From CAITNM01 sp021298215 (GTDB lineage: Bacteria; Pseudomonadota; Alphaproteobacteria; Paracaedibacterales; CAITNM01), in contig JBKCOJ010000014.1 of the NCBI GenBank assembly GCA_046309815.1, positions 58,530 through 122,529 of the forward strand: 64,000 nt of DNA. Reading direction: 5' to 3'. The position numbers and the translations under genes are program-made. The notes under the pieces were generated by a model, which did not search any database, had not been told where the DNA came from, and was given only the letters and a program-made list of their open reading frames with translations. Shown one piece after another: positions 58,952 to 64,000 of this stretch. The stretch's first letter is position 1, and each line of letters starts with the position of its first letter.

Positions 58952-59458
58952 TCAATCATTTTTGTTTATTCTATCTACTAAATGCTTGTTTAGGTCCATC
59001 GCCCCTGCAATCAAAAGGTAGATACTTGCTGAATAAACATCTCCTTGGAACCCACCACAAGTTTCTTGAGATAAAATACGGCTCGCATTCATGTAACACG
59101 ACACTTTTACAGTTTGCATAAGTAACACGGCGAAGTTTTGAGATATTGCTTTCGGATCCCTATTTGAAAGAAAGCTATTTTCAACCATCCAACTTTGAAG
59201 ACTACTTGGTAGGTAATTTTGGAGTGTTTGTACAAGGATACTTGTTGTTGTGAGAGCAGTTCTAGCTAATGCGTAATGCTATATTTGCTGGCTGTAATTA
59301 GGATCATGCAGCAGAAATGAAGCACCTAAATTTAGTGCTCCACTTGTTAACGAGATAGAATGAGCATGATGTTCATTAACGTCTTCCGCATCTTGAACCG
59401 CATAAGTTGCTGCAAAAAAATAAAATAGAGTGAGACTTTGTAAAAATTTTAATAGCAT
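58952..59458 (-). pseudogene. Family B secreted protein interrupted by a stop codon
   Basis: From an ATG at 59458 a frame encodes a signal peptide (MLLKFLQSLTLFYFFAATYA) and 59 residues, ending ...HDPNYSQQI. A TAG follows at 59281-59279, after which the same frame continues (HYALARTALTTTSILVQTL) to a stop at 58952, 168 codons in all. The post-stop segment matches the intact neighbour at 58395-58898. So this is one gene with a nonsense mutation rather than a separate 78-aa protein starting at 59188. Confidence 0.8.
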
Positions 59459-59557
59459 ATAGTAAAAAAGTTATCATTTATAAACACTAATATGACTAGA
59501 TAAGGTATAAAATTTCAATACTTTTCTGGATATATATCGCAATAGCAAAGTGTCCTC

Positions 59558-60079
59558 TTAATTAAATAACAGCGTATTATTAAAAGCTTGGAATAAAAAT
59601 CCTACAGCAATAAGAGAGCGAATGCCTAGGTTAATCTCTTTACTCAAAATGTCTGAGTTATTTACTAATAGATGAAAAATACCATCTATAGTAAAAATCA
59701 TAGCCTGTTGAGCTTGATGGATTATCATTTTTTCCATTTGAATTCTTTCCTGTTGCTCGTCCCAACGAAGTTTTTTTAAGTCGCGATAATTATCTGCACA
59801 AGCTGCTGTATAAACAATCGCTGAATAAAGCCTAAATAAAAAAAATAAATTATTTTCTTTAAAAGTATCCTGAAAAATATACTCAACCATGTTTACCCCA
59901 CAAATAGCAACGTTATGAGTACTACTGACTTTTTTATAAGTCTCAAATCTTTCAGATACAGGAATTGGAAAGCGTACGGTTGAAGAATCTACATCTTCTA
60001 GAAAGTATAAATCCATTGCTTCTACTTTTAAGAAAGCAATACAAACAAAGAAAAAAATAAAATATCCAAATTTTTTCAA
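59558..60079 (-). CDS. Small secreted helical protein, possible family B member
   Basis: A 173-aa protein with a signal peptide (MKKFGYFIFFFVCIAFLKVEA) and a TTG start at 60079. The mature part is helical, with FRLYSAIVYTAACADNYRDLKKL and MIFTIDGIFHLLVNN, and ends in a hydrophobic stretch (SLIAVGFLFQAFNNTLLFN). Its size, position and hydrophobic C-terminal helix agree with the two neighbouring family B genes, but shared motifs are too weak to prove paralogy. Function unknown. Confidence 0.6.
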   Translation of the reverse strand: MKKFGYFIFFFVCIAFLKVEAMDLYFLEDVDSSTVRFPIPVSERFETYKKVSSTHNVAICGVNMVEYIFQDTFKENNLFFLFRLYSAIVYTAACADNYRDLKKLRWDEQQERIQMEKMIIHQAQQAMIFTIDGIFHLLVNNSDILSKEINLGIRSLIAVGFLFQAFNNTLLFN

Positions 60080-60148
60080 AAGCGTTCTACAAAATTTACC
60101 ATTGTTTAAAATCGTAAAAGCAAGATAATAAGGAAGTCAAATTATAGC

Positions 60149-60607
60149 TCACCAACGCTCTTCGACTGTCACTCCAAAAATATGTTCTTCGATGCGCTTT
60201 TTTGTGCTTTCGGTAATATCATTTGGCAATTGATTAAGGTCAAACCACCGCGTTTCTGCAATTTCACGATCATTAACAGTACCTTGGCTTTCAAGCTCTA
60301 CTTTATATAACACAACGTAATCATCCCAGCCTGGCTTTGTATTGTAATACACACCCAATAATTTCACAGGCTTGCTTACAATACCCGCCACCTCTTCTCG
60401 CACTTCTCGAATCACTGCTTGAGGTGCTGTTTCATAAGCATTTACTCCACCACCTGGAAAATACCATCCATCGATATAGGTGTGACGGACCAACAAAACC
60501 TTTTTATTTTTGACAATAAGTGCACGCACGCCAACCGTTTTAATTCTAAGCGCTGATAACAGCAAACGCCTAAAAAATCCATAAATACAATAAAAAACGT
60601 GCAACAT
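60149..60607 (-). CDS. Nudix hydrolase
   Basis: A 152-aa protein with a complete Nudix box, GGGVNAYETAPQAVIREVREE followed by VAG (pattern G-x5-E-x7-REVxEExxG), which binds Mg and hydrolyses nucleoside diphosphates linked to another group. Flanking strands are TVGVRALIVKNKKVLLVRHTYIDGWYFPGGG and VKLLGVYYNTKPGWDDYVVLYKV. A short hydrophobic N-terminus (MLHVFYCIYGFFRRLLLSAL) may tether it to the membrane, as in some alphaproteobacterial relatives. The substrate is not inferable. It begins 3 bp after the ABC ATPase gene stop, suggesting co-transcription. Confidence 0.88.
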   Translation of the reverse strand: MLHVFYCIYGFFRRLLLSALRIKTVGVRALIVKNKKVLLVRHTYIDGWYFPGGGVNAYETAPQAVIREVREEVAGIVSKPVKLLGVYYNTKPGWDDYVVLYKVELESQGTVNDREIAETRWFDLNQLPNDITESTKKRIEEHIFGVTVEERW

Positions 60608-60610
60608 ATA

Positions 60611-62200
60611 TTACTCTAAAACGGCATTAAGAAGAGCTTTTGTATAGCTATGTTGAGGATTGGCAAAAATTTCATGAGCATCTCCTTGTTCAACAATTTT
60701 TCCTTGGCACATGACTATCATGCGATGTGCCATTGCTCGTACAACCTTTAAATCATGGCTGATAAAGATATACGAAAGATGATGATTTTTTTGCAAATCA
60801 CGCAAAAGGTCAAGAATATCTGCTTGAATAGAACGATCAAGCGCTGATGTGGGCTCATCAAGAATGACAAGCTTGGGGTTTAAAACAAGGGCACGAGCTA
60901 TAGCAACGCGTTGACGTTGCCCCCCTGATAATTCATGAGGATAACGTTCTAAAAAGGTTGCATTCAAACCCACTTGCTCTAGAGCTAATTTCGCTCGTTG
61001 CTGTAGTACTTTTTGATCAAGATTAGCTTCATGAACTCTTAACCCTTCACACACCACATCAAAAATAGAAAAACGAGGATTTAAAGAGCCAAAAGGATCT
61101 TGAAAAATAATTTGCAAATCTTTGCGAAGTAAGCGCATCAGTTTTAGTGAGGCAGGAAGTTCTTTTCCAAGAAAAACAACTTTTCCTGTAGAGCTAACAA
61201 GGCGCAAAATTGCAAATGCCAGCGTTGATTTCCCTGAGCCACTTTCTCCCACAATGCCTAATGTTTCACCTTCCTTAAGAGACATAGACACCTTATCAAC
61301 GGCGACTTTTGGTGGTAATTTCTTAAAGCTAAATAAGCTACGATTTTGAAAATGCACGCTTAAATTATGCGCTTCTAGTTGTACTGGGGCTTTTTTATCA
61401 ATAGGACCTGGCTCACCTTTTGGCTCACACGCAATAAGACGTTGTGTGTAAGGATGCTTGGGAGAATTTAAAACATCTGCTGAAGTTCCCTCTTCAACTA
61501 TTTTTCCAAGATGCATGACAGCAACTTGGTGTGCCAAATGCTTGACCATGCCAAGATCATGGCTAATAAGAAGCATGGACATTCCAAGGTCCGCTTGCAA
61601 TTTTTGCAATAGCTTTACAATACCCGCTTGAATGGTAACATCTAGGGCCGTTGTTGGTTCATCGGCGATTAATAAATCAGGATTACAGGCAAGCGCCATG
61701 GCAATCATCACGCGCTGGCGCTGGCCTCCTGATAATTGATGCGGATAGGCATCAAGACGTTTAATGCCTTCCGAAAATTCGACCAACTCTAATAATTCTT
61801 TGACACGTTCTAATGCCTGCTTTTTTGAATATCCCAAATGCAGACGAACTGTTTCAGCAATTTGCTTACTAATGGTATGCAATGGATTAAGTGCTGTCAT
61901 GGGTTCCTGGAAAATCATTCCAATCTTGCGACCACGGATTTGACGAATATCCGCATCGGTCATCTTTAAAAGATTTTGATTATCAAAAAGGATTTCCCCT
62001 GATGGATGGCTCGCCATTGGATAAGGTAACAATTTGAGAATTGAAAAGGCTGTTACAGATTTCCCAGAACCACTTTCTCCCACCAAAGCTAATGTTTCCT
62101 TTGGTTGAATAGAAAAACTTACCCCTTGTACGGCATCCACAACGGGCCTCCCAGAAGGTGAAAATCGAACGGAAAGATTTTTAACGTTTAGTAGCGACAT
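60611..62200 (-). CDS. Peptide ABC transporter, duplicated ATP-binding protein (YejF-like)
   Basis: A 529-aa protein from the ATG at 62200 (an upstream in-frame ATG adds 30 residues with no family match). It has two full ABC ATPase domains. Domain 1 (about 1-260) has Walker A GESGSGKSV and LSGGQRQRVMIAMALACNPDLLIADEPTTALD. Domain 2 (about 280-525) has GESGSGKST and LSGGQRQRVAIARALVLNPKLVILDEPTSALD. Between them, HPYTQRLIACEPKGEP is the oligopeptide-transporter C-terminal motif. This matches YejF/DppDF fusions that power peptide import. No permease or binding-protein gene is adjacent, so its partners are elsewhere. Confidence 0.93.
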   Translation of the reverse strand: MSLLNVKNLSVRFSPSGRPVVDAVQGVSFSIQPKETLALVGESGSGKSVTAFSILKLLPYPMASHPSGEILFDNQNLLKMTDADIRQIRGRKIGMIFQEPMTALNPLHTISKQIAETVRLHLGYSKKQALERVKELLELVEFSEGIKRLDAYPHQLSGGQRQRVMIAMALACNPDLLIADEPTTALDVTIQAGIVKLLQKLQADLGMSMLLISHDLGMVKHLAHQVAVMHLGKIVEEGTSADVLNSPKHPYTQRLIACEPKGEPGPIDKKAPVQLEAHNLSVHFQNRSLFSFKKLPPKVAVDKVSMSLKEGETLGIVGESGSGKSTLAFAILRLVSSTGKVVFLGKELPASLKLMRLLRKDLQIIFQDPFGSLNPRFSIFDVVCEGLRVHEANLDQKVLQQRAKLALEQVGLNATFLERYPHELSGGQRQRVAIARALVLNPKLVILDEPTSALDRSIQADILDLLRDLQKNHHLSYIFISHDLKVVRAMAHRMIVMCQGKIVEQGDAHEIFANPQHSYTKALLNAVLE

Positions 62201-62487
62201 GAGGGAACTATGCCATAGAAATACATAATTTTGCAAAGAGCTAATATAGAAATAAATATTAACACCACAAATGGAAGCAAGAGAGGACAACTAATAACTG
62301 GTTCCGCATTATCCTTGCTAACCTGCTCCTCGATCAAAACCTGGTCGGGGTTTTTGTTTAAATAAAACAATAAAAAAATTAAAATAAAATATTAAATTAT
62401 ATTAATAAATAATAAAAAAATTATTAATAATTATTTAATTGCTTTTTGAGAAGCTATTCCTGTTATTTAATTTTTTGAAAGACAGGA
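62201..62487. other. Intergenic region before the NHL-repeat gene
   Basis: 287 bp between divergent genes. About 62337-62357 contains aaaacc/ggtttt arms followed by T residues, a weak terminator-like hairpin. About 62360-62460 is nearly pure A/T and probably promoter DNA. A 60-codon minus-strand frame here is not convincing. Confidence 0.5.
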
Positions 62488-64000
62488 ATGATGAAAAAGT
62501 ATTTTACAAAATGGTCGATGGCCATTGCGCTTGGGTTGGGTTTATCTACAAATCTTGCAGCAAGCTGGTCCTCCACAACTATCGACTCAGGGCTTAATGA
62601 CCCACGAGATTCAATCTCTGATAGTGTTGGGAATGTTTATGAAGCACTTTATGGTGGAGGGACTGTGAGAAAGGTAACACCTGACGGAGTAGCATCAGAC
62701 ATAGCATTTATTAGCAATGCTAGTGGCATAGCCCTTGGTACAGCCGGAGTTATCTATGTGGGAGATGATAGTCAAATTACTCAACTAACTCCAATAGGTG
62801 GCGGTTCTTACAGTAGCTCAATTTTTGTAGGCTCAACCACTCAAGGTTATGCAAATGGGACAGGGTCAGCGGCAAGTTTTAATCATCCTTCTCGTCTTGC
62901 TTTCAGTCAGACTACTGGAAATCTTTACGTTTTTGATAGAAACAATAGTGTCATTCGAAAGGTCACTTCAGGTGGCGTCGTAAGCACAATTGCTGGACAA
63001 GCGGGAAGTACTGGCTCTGCTGACGGTGATGCTTTAACAGTGGCTCTTTTTTAATTTTGGTACGGATGATAATTCATTCGGTGGTATTGCTGTTGACGCC
63101 TCAGAAAATCTCTATGTTGCCGATATTCAAAATAACACGATTAGAAAACTTACCTATGGAGCAGGTGCATATACCGTATCAACGATTGCAAGTGGATTTG
63201 CTCAACCAGATGGTGTTGCGGTTGATCCATCAGGGAATGTATATGTAGCTGATCACTTTAACAGTGCGGTTAAAAAGTTAACTTATAATGGAAGTTCGTA
63301 TTCTGTTTCAACGCTTACAGGAGAAGGAGATTCGCCTCTTATGTATGACCATGCTTCAAGTATTGGTATAGACGCAACAGGAGATCTTTATGTGGCAAAT
63401 CATAATGACGGTATTGTTTTGAAGCTTGTTAATCCTAATTCATATTATGATGTAGAAGTTGACTTCACCGATGGGGGACATTTTTCAGGTCCAGTAACGG
63501 GTGGCATTAAGTTTGTTGGTAATGATAGCGATGCAGTATGTACGTTTGATGGTCATGCAACGGATGATGTACAAGTAACAGTTGGTAAAATCTCCATGAG
63601 CTCAGGCGCTCCAATCGCATCTGGTAAATCAATGCGTCTTAACGGTGGTGACCTAATGGCGACAGCAGACGATGCTGATGTTACTCTACCAACCGTTGCC
63701 ATGGATCAAGATGCAACATTGTTTGCAAATATTGCAACAGCTGGCCATCAAATTGATCTAGTTGCTCTAACGGGTTCTGGTGCGTTAACTATTACCACAA
63801 TAGATTCAAGTCCAAGCGATGCAAGCGTCCACTTAGGTGATTTGTCTGGGAATAGCGGCGGTATTGCAGCATGTTCGCAAGCAATATTTATTAATAGCAG
63901 TACCCAATTTCCGACAGCGGCAAGCTTTTTTGAAGGGGATGCAACCGTAAGTGCATTACCAACAGCAGCAAGCGTTGATCTAACTTTTGGCACCATAAAT
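62488..64000 (+). pseudogene. NHL-repeat surface/autotransporter-like protein, frameshifted, runs off the window
   Basis: A signal peptide (MKKYFTKWSMAIALGLGLSTNLAAS) is followed by a beta-propeller of NHL-type repeats: LNDPRDSISDSVGNVYEAL, FNHPSRLAFSQTTGNLYVFDRNNSVIRKV, then after the break FGGIAVDASENLYVADIQNNTIRKL and QPDGVAVDPSGNVYVADHFNSAVKKL. The first frame stops at 63054 inside cttttttaa. Removing one T from the six-T run (63047-63052) restores ALFNFGTDDNSF and an open frame to the last base. Beyond residue about 325 the sequence turns to Gly/Asn/Ser-rich beta-helix type (FVGNDSDAVCTFDGHATDDVQV), as in large outer-membrane autotransporters. The C-terminus is outside the window. The frameshift may be phase variation, decay or error. 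Confidence 0.72.

Noticed and set aside
58952..59188. Separate 78-aa protein starting at 59188
   Set aside because: The frame continues upstream past one TAG to a signal peptide at 59458, so it is the tail of a pseudogene.
62188..62370. Minus-strand 60-codon frame with one hydrophobic stretch
   Set aside because: It overlaps the start of the ABC ATPase gene, has no ribosome site I can support, and passes through a hairpin-like sequence.
1..64000. CRISPR array, prophage, integrase or transposase genes
   Set aside because: I saw no regularly spaced repeats and no phage, integrase or transposase-like products; the mobile signatures are limited to repeats and duplication scars.

Overview
The window looks like the chromosome of an AT-rich, host-associated alphaproteobacterium, most likely an obligate intracellular lineage of the Holosporales/Rickettsiales type. 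The evidence is a circularly permuted two-piece tmRNA, an alphaproteobacterial-type SspB, DUF2948, a short ProS, ThyX and a ccmCDE cluster. More than twenty genes encode proteins with Sec-type signal peptides and no recognisable bacterial role, several of them eukaryote-like. The lineage assignment is inference from gene content; no 16S rRNA gene lies in the window.

Layout. 1-3.9 kb: two low-complexity secreted proteins (one acidic, one Lys-rich), ftsZ standing alone, and a secreted protein. 3.9-6.9 kb: anmK, then the ssrA-sspB pair (tmRNA and the adaptor that hands its tagged products to ClpXP), then two exported proteins. 7-9.9 kb: hrcA, grpE and an Fe-S oxidoreductase. 10-17.4 kb: a frameshifted secreted gene, tRNA-Arg(TCT), kdsB, ccmCDE, an MFS carrier, thyX, DUF2948 and a TPR-like exported protein. 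17.6-23.2 kb: an RmlB-like enzyme, a membrane cytochrome c, two hydrolases, tolB and a DsbA-like protein without CXXC. 23.2-28 kb: secreted proteins including three tandem paralogs, two of them frameshifted. 28-38 kb: proS, a 969-aa secreted repeat protein, then ftsH-dnaG-rpoD. 38-42.4 kb: rpsU, cspA, secreted proteins, and groESL under a perfect CIRCE operator, the target of the HrcA encoded at 7 kb. 42.5-54.8 kb: the rpsB-tsf-pyrH-frr set broken up by accessory genes: a secreted R2R3-Myb protein, a secreted GT90/CAP10-type glycosyltransferase, and large exported proteins flanked by duplication scars. 55-62.2 kb: pdhABC, small exported proteins (one a pseudogene), a Nudix hydrolase and a dual-ATPase peptide transporter. 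62.5-64 kb: an NHL-repeat surface protein that runs off the end and is frameshifted at a poly-T run.

Most notable points. (1) A Sec-signal protein carries a Myb R2R3 DNA-binding region that keeps the DNA-contact residues of c-Myb, so it is a candidate host-nucleus effector. (2) A secreted GT90/CAP10 homolog is a candidate host-modifying glycosyltransferase. (3) Accessory genes sit between scars: a fused frr-5'/pyrH-3' junction, and a 32-bp perfect direct repeat taken from upstream of rpsB. This suggests how such genes enter housekeeping operons. (4) The tmRNA tag is 27 codons long, and the tmRNA lies directly upstream of sspB.
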